Source: Siphonodentalium dalli
Lineage: Eukaryota; Mollusca; Scaphopoda; Gadilida; Siphonodentaliidae
Reading direction: 5' to 3'
DNA length: 64,000 nt
NCBI GenBank assembly: GCA_032622095.1
Contig: CP136068.1
Coordinates: forward strand, 187,667,309 to 187,731,308
Part shown: positions 45,544 to 58,209 of the stretch, in pieces
Numbering within the stretch: position 1 is the stretch's first letter
Layout of the letters: each line of letters opens with the position of its first letter
Notes under the pieces: generated by a model
Databases searched by the model: none
What the model was told of the DNA's origin: nothing
What the model saw: only the letters and a program-made list of their open reading frames with translations
Position numbers and translations under genes: made by a program

Positions 45544-45859
45544 AACTCCAGGCAGAGTTATCTCCCATCGCTCCGCTGAGATACCACTGCCATAAAGACA
45601 TTTGGTAAGGATTTCTTACGTGTTTTTAGTTCTTATGTTTTAGGATTAAAATTGTCTATGTATGGCTCAGTTCATTTTGTTCTTATCAATACCGAAAGAA
45701 TTACCATTATTGCAAACTTTTGGTGGTCAAAATAAGATAATTGGTGACTAAATATAGTTCCGACGATATATAAAAATAGATGTATCGGTCCGCAAAGTAC
45801 CATCATTGTGACAGTGCTATATCGCAGTGATAACGTATAGAGTGCGCTGCATGGAGTTT
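45544..45859 (-). mobile_element. Dispersed ~315-bp element, copy C (inverted)
   Basis: It carries AACTCCAGGCAGAGTTATCT at the left and a diverged GCTGCATGGAGTT at the right, with the interior of copies A and B in reverse. Together with copy B it forms a large inverted pair about 0.9 kb apart. Confidence 0.88.
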
Positions 45860-46349
45860 GGCCGTGGGCATTATATTTTTTTAAATTTGTAAAGTTATTT
45901 GAAATATTATACGCCAATCGCGTGCCATGATGTTTTAACTCGTATTCGGGTTACTTGCAAAACATCAAAGGGACATAATTCTACTTATTTAGTTCCTTCT
46001 AACCACTGAGACTAAAAAGAGAGAAATTTATCTTGGGGCATATCCCATTTTGTGTTAAGACGTCTGACTGTTACTTACGTTACCCCGACCCCGTGGATGA
46101 CACTTTAATATAGCTATCGAGTGCATGCACTTAAATGTATCCCCAAATGGTTCAGTATCCCTCTGCCTTAGTAGATTTCCCTCCCCAGTTTTTTAATCTG
46201 TTTAATCTCAATAAACCCGTACATATGCATATATTATTTGAGACATGTACATGTATGATATGTGATATGCAATTAATAAATACAAGCGATCAAGCAAATT
46301 ACATAAACGAAACAAAAACCAATTCTCGCAATTAACATCGGCATTATAT
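45860..46349. other. Interval with no recognised gene
   Basis: AT-rich, with short frames only. No repeats or element ends are identified. Confidence 0.6.
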
Positions 46350-46788
46350 GTGACCCGCCATATCAAATCCAGTCGTAAGTCGGGATTTTGTTTACCCTGT
46401 GTCAATGCATTCTCTTATATATGCGAGTCGACCATAGGTCGCCTCGCATATATAAGAGAATGCATTGGCCTAACAATTTTTTATCATTTTTTTAAAATAA
46501 ATGTTTCTTACAATTTTTAGGACATAAAATAAAAAAACATCCATTACCCTGCAGGGAGCCCCACACATATATAGAAGCATATAGAAGAGTGTCGTCTGCT
46601 CGTGTTTGTCTGGGGCTCTGTGTGGGTGAAATTATAAAATTGTTAAAGAATACAAGAACAAATTATTAAAATTGTAAAAAATTGTTAGGCCAATGCATTC
46701 TCTTATATATGCGAGGCGACCTATGGTCGACTCGCATATATAAGAGAATGCATTGGCACAGGGTAATGATATGATATGGCGGGTCACA
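46350..46788. mobile_element. Cassette-bearing element with GTGACCCGCC termini
   Basis: The ends are GTGACCCGCCATATCA and its complement TGATATGGCGGGTCAC. These differ from the TTAA families, yet the inside uses the same parts: full cassette (46402-46469), AT linker, second module (46553-46627, GCAGGGAGCCCCACACATAT to TCTGTGTGGG), AT linker with AAAATTGTTA, full cassette (46689-46757). It is 439 bp and non-coding. TAT flanks both ends and may be part of a target duplication. Confidence 0.88.
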
Positions 46789-47269
46789 TATTATCATGTA
46801 TTCGCTCTATAAGTTAAGATATTCTCATTTTGTGCCGCTAGATTGGCCTCTTCACATTCCTGTTCGCACTGTACTGACAGCTCATATAATGCTAGTGGCT
46901 ATAATCCAGTGATAAGAACCTGCTAATTAGTTACTAAGGACTCGCATAAAACCATCCCCTGTCTACCATTCATTGTGGAGCACCATCCCAGCATGTAATA
47001 TTTTGCCTCAATAGAGGCACTTCAGGCTTACCATAAGACCACCCCTGTCTACCATTCACTATGGAGCACCACCCCAGCATGTAATATTTTGCCTCAATAG
47101 AGGCACTTCAGGCTTACCATACGACCACCCCTGTCTACCATTCACTATGGAGCTGAGCATCATCAATTGAGGCACATCAGTCGTACCATAATTTTTATTG
47201 AGCCCCACTCGACCACATAGCACTGAGACTGAAAATTAGAGGTAGGTTTCCAGCATATCTCCTTTTTAT
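46789..47269. repeat. 86-bp tandem repeat, ~3 units, with flanks
   Basis: Units containing CCCCTGTCTACCATTCACTA, TGGAGCACC and GCCTCAATAGAGGCACTTCA start at about 46948, 47034 and 47120. The third is shortened. A diverged single unit lies at about 48515-48590 (CCCAGCATGTCATTC, GAAGGCACTTCAG). No gene is recognised. Confidence 0.8.
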
Positions 47270-47395
47270 GTTTAAAGATGCACAATCCGATTAAATTAGT
47301 ATTTATTTCGTTTGGGGGGGGGGTGGATATACTTGATTCGAGTCGAGGAACCTACCCATCAAAGCTCAGAGTTATTTGATATCGATTTTTTCACC
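47270..47395. mobile_element. Left end of a TTAA palindromic MITE
   Basis: TTTAAAGATGCACAATCCGA, then GATTCGAGTCGAGGAACCTA and CAAAGCTCAGAGTTA, match the family terminus. The sequence leaves the family after about 125 bp, so the rest is deleted. Confidence 0.75.
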
Positions 47396-49165
47396 ACCGG
47401 GGATATTTGTCGGTCTAGCAAAAGTCAGCTAACTTATTACAGAAGAGTTCAGGCATGCGCACACGCCGTTACAAGAGGTCACGTAAGGTCACTGTTCCAT
47501 ATACGATCAGCGCATCGGTGGCGATCGCAAATTAATTCACAATGAAAAAACGATTAAAAGAATCGCCAACAACGATAATACGATATGTTGTGATGGTTGA
47601 CTGCGGATACAACCATCCATTCTACTTATTTATGAATCGGTAATCATGTTTTTTTCCCCATGCAAATATACAGGTTATATGACACCATGCTGGTTACACT
47701 ATGGAAATATTATGTGTTTACATTCGTGACAACTTTTCACATGACAATCCCCTGATCAGGTGACCCAGCTGTACCAATGTTCCTACATATATTTTAAGCT
47801 GATAATGGGCGCTCTTTATTGAGCATATTTCCCTATTTAAGTCCTCTGAGGTCAATGCATCTATCGCATGACACACTACGGGTCAATTTGTCCACGTGTT
47901 TAACTTTTCACCGACCAGATTGCAACCATTTTGGGTATTTAATTCATTAATTATTTAGTTATATTATATATTAGTGCCCTTTTAGGACATCTGAGGTCAA
48001 CGGGACATATCTAATAAGATTCCCCGGGTCAAATTACCCATATGTACATATTTTTAGCTCCGAGGATCTAACAATTTGGTCGCCTCTAGCCAAAATATAT
48101 ATATAACAATCAGTAGTGCCTTTTAAGACATCTGCGGTGAGCGGGACCTATCTGATAACGCTCCCCGAGTCAATTTACTTCTATATACAAATTTACATTA
48201 AAAGTTGTAGTGCGACCCCGAGGCCGAGCTGTAGTGCGACCCCGAGGCCGAGCCCGGTAAAAGGTGTAGTTGAGAATTTCAATTTCGTTTATTGGCGTTT
48301 ACATTATGTCAATAATGTTGATTTTTGGCTTGTGATAAACTATGCCAATTAAAAATAACAGAAATGAAAAAGATTCTATAATTACAATCATGGGTATATA
48401 ATATATTATTTTGAGCGCGTTACCATTTCTGACTATGGTTTTCTTGTTAGTATAGATGAACGCCTGCGAATGAGTTATTGTGGTCTCGCATTACGTGAGA
48501 CCAAACTCTTCTCTGCCATCTTTCATGATGGCCCATCATCCCAGCATGTCATTCTTTTGCTCAATGAAGGCACTTCAGCTTTATGCAAATATGATTGAGT
48601 ACCACTCGACCGCGGTACAGTGAGTTCCGAAAAAAACTGCAGTTTATTATGTCTAATTACATGAAGTGTTTGTTCTTGTTGGCGGGCGTTCGTTCAATAT
48701 AGTATCGAACAAGCATAGCTGATAGACATGAGCAGTGAAGCCATTCCTAAGGAGTATGTAATGTAGCTTATGTACATGTAGAACATTAGTAGCGATGTTA
48801 GGTGCACACAAACGCACATCGTGCGTGGGGCGAGTATGTCTGGGCAGGACCATCGAACTTACAGTTCAGTTCAGTCATTGTCAGCAATCACCTACTCTCA
48901 CATGCAATATCACCCGATCTCACTAATACCCTTATATGTGTTACTAGTTATAATCAGAAGTTGTTCGACTGCATGTGCATGGATGGATAACAATTTATCA
49001 AAAGTCACACATTATCCGTATATATGTGTTTCATAGTTTTGTTTTAGTTTTGATTTTCTCAATTATCCCATATGTAATCGTTGCTCAAATTGACCGAAGT
49101 TTCTGAAAAATTGCCGAACAAATTCGCAAATGGCCACAAACAAAATGACCAAAATAATGTTCTGG
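47396..49165. other. Interval with weak local repeats, no gene
   Basis: Segments at 47970-48060 and 48110-48190 share TAGTGCCTTTT, GACATCTG.GGT and CCCCG.GTCAA in order, a diverged ~135-bp repeat. A 24-bp TGTAGTGCGACCCCGAGGCC unit is doubled at about 48207-48252. No coding family is recognised. Confidence 0.5.
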
Positions 49166-50061
49166 TCAGCGTGTACATGGTAGCTGGGGTTGGCTCTATT
49201 CTGACTAGCAGGAACGGAACAGGTAACGGTCAGCGTGAACATGGTAGCTGGGGTTGGCTCTATTCTGACTAGCAGGAACGGAACAGGGAACGGTCATCGT
49301 GAACTTGGTAGCTGGGGTTGGCTCTATTCTGAATAGCAGGAACGGAACAGGGAACGGTCAGCGTGAACATGGTAGCTGGGGTTGGCTCTATTCTGAATAG
49401 CAGGAACGGAACAGGTAACGATCATTGTGAACTTGGTAGCTGGGGTTGGCTCTATTCTGAATAGCAGGAACGGAACAGGTAACGGTCAGCGTGAACATGG
49501 TAGCTGGGGTTGGCTCTATTCTGAATAGCAGGAACGGAACAGGGAACGGTCATCGTGAACTTGGTAGCTGGGGTTGGCTCTATTCTGAATAGCAGGAACG
49601 GAACAGGGAACGGTCAGCGTGAACATGGTAGCTGGGGTTGGCTCTATTCTGAATAGCAGGAACGGAACAGTGAACGGTCATCGTGAACTTGGTAGCTGGG
49701 GTTGGCTCTATTCTGAATAGCAGGAACGGAACAGGGAACGGTCAGCGTGAACATGGTAGCTGGGGTTGGCTCTATTCTGAATAGCAGGAACGGAACAGTG
49801 AACGGTCATCGTGAACTTGGTAGCTGGGGTTGGCTCTATTCTGAACAGCAGGAACGGAACAGGGAACGGTCAGCGTGAACATAATAGCTGGGGTTGGCTC
49901 TATTCTGAATAGCAGGAACGGAACAGGGAACGGTCATAGTGAACATGGTAGCTGGGATTGGCTCTATTCTGAATGGCAGGAACGGAACAGGGAACGGTCA
50001 GCGTGAACACGGTAGCTGGGGTTGGCTCTATTCCGAATAGCAGGGACGGAACAGGGAACGG
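49166..50061. repeat. 64-bp minisatellite, 14 units with dimer order
   Basis: Each unit reads TCAGCGTGAACATGGTAGCT, GGGGTTGGCTCTATTCTGAA and TAGCAGGAACGGAACAGGGA, ending ACGG. The start is either TCAGCGTGAACATGG or TCATCGTGAACTTGG. In the central part these alternate, giving a 128-bp higher-order period. The array ends abruptly at GGTCCTTCG. Confidence 0.95.
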
Positions 50062-50195
50062 TCCTTCGAACAAAACGCAATACAGTTTAACGAGTTTGGA
50101 TGGAATTTCACCGGGAAATGAATATATTGCATGTAGAAATAATATCACTGGCAATCAACACTTAAACCGCGGAATGGGGGCTGGATGCATCCAAC

Positions 50196-52404
50196 GTGAA
50201 CATGGGTATCAGCATTTAGTTCGGGGTGTATATTATACATGTAATGAACATGGGTATCAGCATTGAGTTCGGGGTGTATATTATACATGTAATGAACATG
50301 GGTATGAGCATTGAGTTCGGGGTGTATATTATACATGTAATGAACATGGGTATGAGCATTTAGTTCGGGGTGTATATTATACATGTAATGAACATGGGTA
50401 TCAGCATTGCGTTCGGGGTGTCTATTATACATGTAATGAACATGGTTACGAGCATTGCGTTCGGGGTGTATATTATACATGTAATGAACATGGGTATCAG
50501 CATTGAGTTCGGGGTGTATATTATACATGTAATGAACATGGGTATGAGCATTGAGTTCGGGGTGTATATTATACATGTAATGAACATGGGTATCAGCATT
50601 GCGTTCGGGGTGTCTATTATACATGTAATGAACATGGTTACGAGCATTGCGTTCGGGGTGTCTATTATACATGTAATGAACATGGTTACGAGCATTGCGT
50701 TCGGGGTGTCTATTATACATGTAATGAACATGGGTATCAGCATTGAGTTCGGGGTGTATATTATACATGTAATGAAAATGGTTACGAGCATTGAGTTCGG
50801 GGTGTATATTATACATGTAATGAACATGGTTACGAGCATTGAGTTCGGGGTGTATATTATACATGTAATGAACATGGGTATCAGCATTGCGTTCGGGGTG
50901 TCTATTATACATGTAATGAACATGGTTACGAGCATTGCGTTCGGGGTGTATATTATACATGTAATGAACATGGGTATCAGCATTGAGTTCGGGGTGTATA
51001 TTATACATGTAATGAACATGGGTATGAGCATTGAGTTCGGGGTGTATATTATACATGTAATGAACATGGGTATCAGCATTGCGTTCGGGGTGTCTATTAT
51101 ACATGTAATGAACATGGTTACGAGCATTGCGTTCGGGGTGTCTATTATACATGTAATGAACATGGTTACGAGCATTGCGTTCGGGGTGTCTATTATACAT
51201 GTAATGAACATGGGTATCAGCATTGAGTTCGGGGTGTATATTATACATGTAATGAAAATGGTTACGAGCATTGAGTTCGGGATGTATATTATACATGTAA
51301 TGAACATGGTTACGAGCATTGAGTTCGGGGTGTATATTATACATGTAATGAACATGGGTATCAGCATTGAGTTCGGGGTGTATATTATACATGTAATGAA
51401 CATGGGTATGAGCATTGAGTTCGGGGTGTATATTATACATGTAATGAACATGGGTATGAGCATTTAGTTCGGGGTGTATATTATACATGTAATGAACATG
51501 GGTATCAGCATTGCGTTCGGGGTGTCTATTATACATGTAATGAACATGGTTACGAGCATTGCGTTCGGGGTGTATATTATACATGTAATGAACATGGGTA
51601 TCAGCATTGAGTTCGGGGTGTATATTATACATGTAATGAACATGGGTATGAGCATTGAGTTCGGGGTGTATATTATACATGTAATGAACATGGGTATCAG
51701 CATTGCGTTCGGGGTGTCTATTATACATGTAATGAACATGGTTACGAGCATTGCGTTCGGGGTGTCTATTATACATGTAATGAACATGGTTACGAGCATT
51801 GCGTTCGGGGTGTCTATTATACATGTAATGAACATGGGTATCAGCATTGAGTTCGGGGTGTATATTATACATGTAATGAAAATGGTTACGAGCATTGAGT
51901 TCGGGGTGTATATTATACATGTAATGAACATGGTTACGAGCATTGAGTTCGGGGTGTATATTATACATGTAATGAACATGGGTATGAGCATTTAGTTCGG
52001 GGTGTCTATTATACATGTAATGAACATGGTTACGAGCATTGAGTTCGGGGTGTATATTATACATGTAATGAACATGGGTATCAGCATTGAGTTCGGGGTG
52101 TATATTATACATGTAATGAACATGGGTATGAGCATTGAGTTCGGGGTGTCTATTATACATGTAATGAACATGGTTACGAGCATTGCGTTCGGGGTGTATA
52201 TTATACATGTAATGAACATGGGTATCAGCATTGAGTTCGGGGTGTCTATTATACATGTAATGAACATGGTTATGAGCATTGAGTTCGGGGTGTCTATTAT
52301 ACATGTAATGAACATGGTTACGAGCATTGCGTTCGGGGTGTCTATTATACATGTAATGAACATGGTTATGAGCATTTAGTTCGGGGTGTCTATTATACAT
52401 ATAA
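50196..52404. repeat. 48-bp satellite, ~46 units with higher-order blocks
   Basis: The unit is CATGGGTATCAGCATTGAGT, TCGGGGTGTATATTATACAT and GTAATGAA. Variation is confined to a few positions (GGGTAT/GGTTAC, CAG/GAG, TGAGTT/TGCGTT, TATA/TCTA). A rare GAAAATGG variant occurs at 50775, 51255 and 51879, giving block periods of 480 bp (10 units) and 624 bp (13 units). Since 48 is a multiple of three, several frames stay open. The largest is 751 codons on the minus strand (50145-52400), repeating HPELNAHNHVHYMYNI-like peptides. Confidence 0.95.
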
Positions 52405-52879
52405 ATGCATGCGTAACCGGAACATGCAGCAATATAAATACCACTTTATCAAAAGCTATGATAAAGGTTTTTGTATTATTAATCGATATGTAATATATTA
52501 TTATTTTAATTTATTTATTAATCGATCTGTACTATATTTGTACAATAATTTGGTGCAGTTTATCATCAGAGTTGCGTGTGTTAATGTGGCACGCTCGGGT
52601 ACCGGATAAAACGATATAAATACCACCTTGTCGAAGCATATATATGCCCAGGGAAGTATGAAGTGATGTTTTAGATACGTGTTACAAACTTTAGGATCCC
52701 AAATCTCCCAAAATTACAAGTGGACAGTATTTTATCAACTTCAATTTTCCACTTTTTCAAGGAATACTTGTAGTGTGCAATTAGTAAATGTGCATTGTCA
52801 ATTTTCCTACAAGAATAGTTATGTCAATGCCAATTATATGGGAATAATCTCAATTAGAAAACAACCAAACAGGTGTCCC
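52405..52879. other. Interval with no recognised gene
   Basis: AT-rich sequence between two arrays, with short frames only. Two similar stretches (GATATAAATACCACNTTATC-like, near 52430 and 52612) hint at an old duplication. Confidence 0.5.
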
Positions 52880-52987
52880 CAACAATCTCTGGTTTATCCC
52901 TCTATATATAGGCTCCAACAATCTCTGGTTTATCCCTCTATATATAGGCTCCAACAATCTCTGGTTTATCCCTCTATATATAGGCTC
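52880..52987. repeat. 36-bp minisatellite, 3 units
   Basis: CAACAATCTCTGGTTTATCC plus CTCTATATATAGGCTC is repeated exactly three times (52880, 52916, 52952). Confidence 0.95.
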
Positions 52988-53017
52988 CAAACATAAAACA
53001 AATGTATAGTTTGACTG

Positions 53018-53424
53018 AAAGATGCATAATCCGAATTAACGCTCCCACATTACTATTTCTTTGGCGGGTCAAACATATTTGATTCGAGTCAAGGAACCCA
53101 CCCATCAAAGCTCAGAGTGATCAGATATCGATTTTTGAAATTTGTTATTTCTCGAGATGTGTACTTATTAGTGGCCTGGAAAAAAGTCGTCAAACCGACG
53201 GTCTGAGGCAAAATTGCGGATGAAGATGGATAACTGTAAATCAAGTGGTAATACGTCCAACTCAAGTGATAATACGGCCAACATGCTGATAAATTGCACT
53301 TTTTTTTATACCATAGTTGACAGTGGCTAGCATTATTCTAATGTAATTAATAGATTCTGATAACTAAAGCGTATTTTGAAGAAATGTTGTTGTTGTAACT
53401 TGATGATCGGATTGAGTACCTTTA
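53018..53424. mobile_element. TTAA palindromic MITE, decayed left end
   Basis: The left end has GATGCATAATCCGAATTAAC and TACTATTTCTTTGGC. The right end is GATGATCGGATTGAGTACCTTTAA. The interior includes GATTCGAGTCAAGGAACCCA and AAAGCTCAGAGTGATCAGAT. It lies in the same orientation as 29162-29626. Confidence 0.8.
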
Positions 53425-55406
53425 AATGTTATCGTTATCCTTCATCCCATTTCCCTCTCACATGGCGGGCCGTAAATCACTTATTACCCTCGAGGGTAAC
53501 ATTTTCTCAGTTATTGACCGCTCAGCTGTTACTGGTAAACATAAAACTACGAAGAACTCAACGCGCAGAGATTCTCTCACAGCTCTCTAATAATTTCCGA
53601 AAACACTGTTTTTATAACCCCCACTGTTTCTTAACAACCGCGAACTGTGGTGTTTGTTAATTTGCATAATTGTGTGTTGTTTTTATTTGCAATTAAAGCA
53701 CGCTATGAATAAATGGTGTTATCACGGACACAAATCCGTTATAAGGTGTAATGTTCCTATTGGACCTTTTATTATCAATAATAAATACCATGGGACAAAT
53801 AGATAAACCTTATTATGCAGTTGGTATGTGCTGCAGACAATTACGCATACGATGTGCATACATTACAAATACGTTTATGTATAAGCTCTAAGATCAAATA
53901 GCCACTATTTACTGTTTATCAATTGACTATTTCTTTTCGGCAATACATTCCTCAGACTTCAGAAGAATACCCTTATGTTGCGTAACAATCTGTAACATAA
54001 TTATGTCAATTTCTTTTTGCACAACTACAACGTGTTAGTTTCACATTTTAGCATTCTGGAAATTAACACGTGTGCCTGCGTCTTTACGCTCATTTGAACG
54101 AAACCGAACATTTCGCTGCATGGCTACTTCGAAATTGCTTTACTCCTCTTTCCGTGAACCGATTCCCACCATGCGACCAGCAAACTGACCGGAGAATAGC
54201 TGCGCAAATAACGGGTGTGTTAATTAATCCAGAATGTGAATGTTTTATTTTCTGAAAAGCGAGGATTCCAACATAAAATTAACTCTTCGAACTGGATTAA
54301 AGAATATAGGCACGCACTTAGGCCTGCTATTAAGGAGGTTCGTGTGTACTCCTTTGTCAGATAACAAAACAGTTATCACCCTAGCGGCCCTCGAGTGACA
54401 TTCCAGGTCGAGAGCGGGCGACAAATCCCCGTGTCTCACGAAAACAAGGGTGATAACTGTTTATTATCTCGTGTACGCTATCCACAAAGATATATTTGTA
54501 ACCTAAAGCGAACGATGTGAAATGAGCCAAGAAATTAATATAAACACTTATCTCCACATGCCCGACCTCCAAGCGTTCGTCATTGTGGTATGTTTCGTTT
54601 GTCATTATCATTTCTCCCACGCAGTCGCACTCAATAATTGTATGTCAGACCTCAATGTGCTAATATAATAAGCGAGTATAATGAAAGTGGTATTTCCTGT
54701 ATTTACTATATCATTGACATCCATGCAGATAATTTCCAAATACGAAAAAAAAAACGACAATTGCATTTGATGCTCTAATGTGACGTTGTATCCCGCAGCG
54801 ATTGGACCCGTTGCACATTTTATACTTCACAGACAATTTTGTCGCAATTACAAGTGCATAAACGGTAATTCCCGGAGATTTGTGTAACCTTTTATGCAGT
54901 TGGTGATTTTATATGCAAGCTCCAAATAGGAAAAAAACAACAAATTTGATCTTCTGTAATGTCACGTATTTGACAAGTCACCAATTGTTCCCGGTTCATA
55001 TTAATTTTCAGACTTCACGTGAAGTTATTACCATAATTTCGTGTGAATTGCATAATTCATATAGCCTTTGCAATAATTCGCACATATTCAAAAGGGCGAG
55101 TCTTAAGAGATGTATGTGCCCTTTATATATTGTATATACAGTCGATGATTTTTAGATATATACAGAGACACACCACACGGCCGACGTGACACATACACGT
55201 GGTATTCGTCTCTGTATCACGTGGGAGTGCGTGTGTCTGTATTTGGCACAGGTTGTTTGTTGTCACCACGCCTCGTGTACACCAACGCATGCATCAACAT
55301 TATGTCATACGATATATATCTCAGGATATTTGGGTGGGCTTGTATGACCAAATTCGTGCGTGTTCATTAGTTCTCAAAAACCTGTTTCTTATCCAGAATT
55401 TTAAAT
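53425..55406. other. Interval with one clear inverted repeat, no gene
   Basis: AAACAGTTATCACCCT (54367-54382) and its complement AGGGTGATAACTGTTT (54447-54462) form a hairpin with a 64-nt loop; the similarity extends a few bases outward. A small TTACCCTCGAGGGTAA palindrome is at 53485-53500. Short frames here match no family I recognise. Confidence 0.5.
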
Positions 55407-55565
55407 TGTATTATGATGTTTTTGTAGAGAACATTTATGCAGTACTGTACGTATACCGCTGTATTATGATGTTTTTGTAGAGAACATTTATGCAGTACTG
55501 TACGTATACCGCTGTATTATGATGTTTTTGTAGAGAACATTTATGCAGTACTGTACGTATACCGC
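55407..55565. repeat. 53-bp tandem triplication
   Basis: TGTATTATGATGTTTTTGTA, GAGAACATTTATGCAGTACT and GTACGTATACCGC are repeated three times without visible change (55407, 55460, 55513). It is unrelated in sequence to the 53-bp array at 8813. Confidence 0.95.
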
Positions 55566-56905
55566 TGAATTGATCAATTCGCGTGATTTCCAATTCGCGT
55601 GATTTCCTTGATCAGCTTACCATGCACCAAACGTTGATTTTGGTATCCCTGCATGGTATATGAAATCATGACCTGTTAGGAATCAACAAATGGCACGCAC
55701 ACCTTTCAACCAATCCGCCCGAATGTATAAAGATGATAATCATGGACGTGGGTAGAAAGTCTCTGCAGGAGGTATACCATGTATTCTCGGTCCACAACAG
55801 CGTGGGATATCGGTCGGGTTGATGCTGTTTTTGGACCGAGCCCTGTCCCGTTACTCTTCTATAACAGACTTTACAACCAGTATCGTGGGCGGGGGTTATC
55901 TTGCTGGATTGTCTTCAGATTATGTCAAATGGACACTTTGCATACACTCTATAAATACTATTAGGTGTCAACTGGTTCTCCGTGAGATTTTTGGCCGTAG
56001 AACCGATATGTAACCAATATGAAGGATTTGGTTATAGCACCCAATTTTTATAGGCCGAAAGGACCAATAGATCCCCGCGAGATGGCGCAACTAACCGCGT
56101 CACGTTGTTCCAGAGCGCCATTTTCTTTTTCAACGAAGCGGTAAACATTAATCTGAATGATTATTTTTACTTTTTATTTTTACTATGGGGTGGATAGAGT
56201 GGTAGATATTGCCTGTCTGTTCAAGTGACAGCAATCGAACATAGTCCATGTGCGACCACCGTAATATTAGAAGTTATCTAAATAGCAAAAGAAATCATAT
56301 TTAAAACTTCCAAATGCCTAGTTTCTATAAAATATAACTTGGTGAAACTCTCCCGATGATTGAGATAATATTAATTATGACTCAATTATTGGGCTGACTT
56401 GGATAAACATTTTATATATATATGGCTGACGTTAAACCGGCCGCTATATTGGGCGTGTAACAGCTGTACCAAGGTGTACTATAGTGATAAGGCAAGGTAC
56501 AGCAGCTGAATATATAGTTTTCGATGCTCACGTTTCGTGCCATATATGTGGAGCATGTCACAAGTACAAGAGAGACATGCATAATCTGGTATGCCAGAGT
56601 TGGTGGAGGTTTTTTTTAGAGGCGCTTATGACTTAGATTATACAGTATTTACAAGTTGTTACATTATAACTTGTACTGTTCAGTCTGTTGACTCAAACCC
56701 GAAATTTTATTCTGATGTACATGTAGCAGATGCTGCCTTTCTCTCCAAAGAGAGATAACATGTGATGCATATAATGGGATTTTTCTTATATTAAATTCAA
56801 GTTTTAAACTATTTGAATGTGAGACTGACCCTCGCGTTTTGACAGTCATGGAACTTGGTTTAAATAACTCTTCAATAGTGGATCAATATCCGAGAATTTT
56901 TTGTT
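55566..56905. other. Interval with no recognised gene
   Basis: A 12-bp AATTCGCGTGATTTCC repeat pair lies at 55575-55605. Nothing else stands out, and the open frames at 55779-56013 and 56664-56849 are unrecognised. Confidence 0.5.
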
Positions 56906-57590
56906 GTGTAATTCGTAATGTATCTGTATTCAAACCATAGTTACATGGTCCATTGTGTAATTGGTAGTATATCTGTATTCAAGCCATAGTTACATGGTCC
57001 ACTGTGTAATTGGCAGTATATCTGTATTCAAGCCATAGTTACATGGTCCACTGTGTAATTGGCAGTATATCTGTATTCAAGCCATAGTTACATGGTCCAT
57101 TGTGTAATTGGTAGTATATCTGTATTCAAGCCATAGTTACATGGTCCATTGTGTAATTGGCAGTATATCTGTATTCAAGCCATAGTTACATGGTCCACTG
57201 TGTAATTGGCAGTATATCTGTATTCAAGCCATAGTTACATGGTCCATTGTGTAATTGGTAGTATATCTGTATTCAAGCCATAGTTACATGGTCCACTGTG
57301 TAATTGGCAGTATATCTGTATTCAAGCCATAGTTACATGGTCCACTGTGTAATTGGTAGTATATCTGTATTCAAGCCATAGTTACATGGTCCACTGTGTA
57401 ATTGGCAGTATATCTGTATTCAAGCCATAGTTACATGGTCCATTGTGTAATTGGTAGTATATCTGTATTCAAGCCATAGTTACATGGTCCACTGTGTAAT
57501 TGGTAGTATATCTGTATTCAAGCCATAGTTACATGGTCCACTGTGTAATTGGTAGTATATCTGTATTCAAGCCATAGTTACATGGTCCAC
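56906..57590. repeat. 49-bp minisatellite, 14 units
   Basis: The unit is GTGTAATTGGTAGTATATCT, GTATTCAAGCCATAGTTACA and TGGTCCACT. Units differ only at GGTAG/GGCAG and CCACT/CCATT. The first unit is more diverged, as expected at an array edge. Period 49 by direct positions (56906, 56955, 57004). Confidence 0.95.
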
Positions 57591-57614
57591 TTGCTCACAT
57601 TATTTACCTTGACC

Positions 57615-57740
57615 TTGTAAGCCAGTGCATTTTCTAGGGAGACTCGCTGGAGCTTCCCGAAATTTTGCAAAAATCTTATGCCAATGCACTCTCTTATATA
57701 TGCTTGTCTCCCATAGAGAGCCTCACATATAGATAACGTT
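57615..57740. mobile_element. Degenerate cassette-bearing MITE fragment
   Basis: GCCAGTGCATTTTCTAGGGA, then GCTGGAGCTTCCCGAAATTT, then ATGCCAATGCACTCTCTTAT and TCTCCCATAGAGAGCCTCAC resemble parts of the 32900-33145 family, but scrambled. No complete end pair is visible. Confidence 0.6.
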
Positions 57741-58209
57741 TGCTGTTCATGGAGTCTTTAATAATCATTTGGAATCTTCCGTTGTATATATCGTATTATT
57801 ATTTATGCCATATTGCATTGCCCTATTATTCACTTACACGGTGACTGGACCTGAATCGGACGTTTACTGTCCTCTTAAATAAGTTCAACAATTACATGCA
57901 TGCATCATTATTTCATTTTCAATACAGCTTCAGTCACGTGATATCATGGCATTATGGGAGAGCACTGGAACATATACCGACATATAGACCTAGGTTTGCC
58001 CTCAAGAAGTACACACATTTCACGTGTGATTAGAGCTGAATCGGACGTCTTCGGTCCATTCACTACTTCAACAATGACAGGTATTACAATGTCAATTCCA
58101 ATATATTGTCAGTCATGTACTCATGGATATGGTGTGTGTGACATACGGTACGAAGAGGAGAGACAGTGCGTTTGGGATGTTCCATATTTGCCTAATATTT
58201 ATCACAATG
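57741..58209. other. Interval with no recognised gene
   Basis: Segments around 57840-57955 and 58015-58100 share GACCTGAATCGGACGT-like and TCAACAATNACA strings with about 59380-59420, so an old dispersed repeat is likely. No coding feature. Confidence 0.45.

Noticed and set aside
50145-52400. 751-codon minus-strand frame with 16-residue His/Asn-rich repeats
   Set aside because: The 48-bp monomer has no stop in this phase. Other frames on both strands are equally open, and block duplications explain the peptide pattern. There is no start context, signal sequence or splice evidence.
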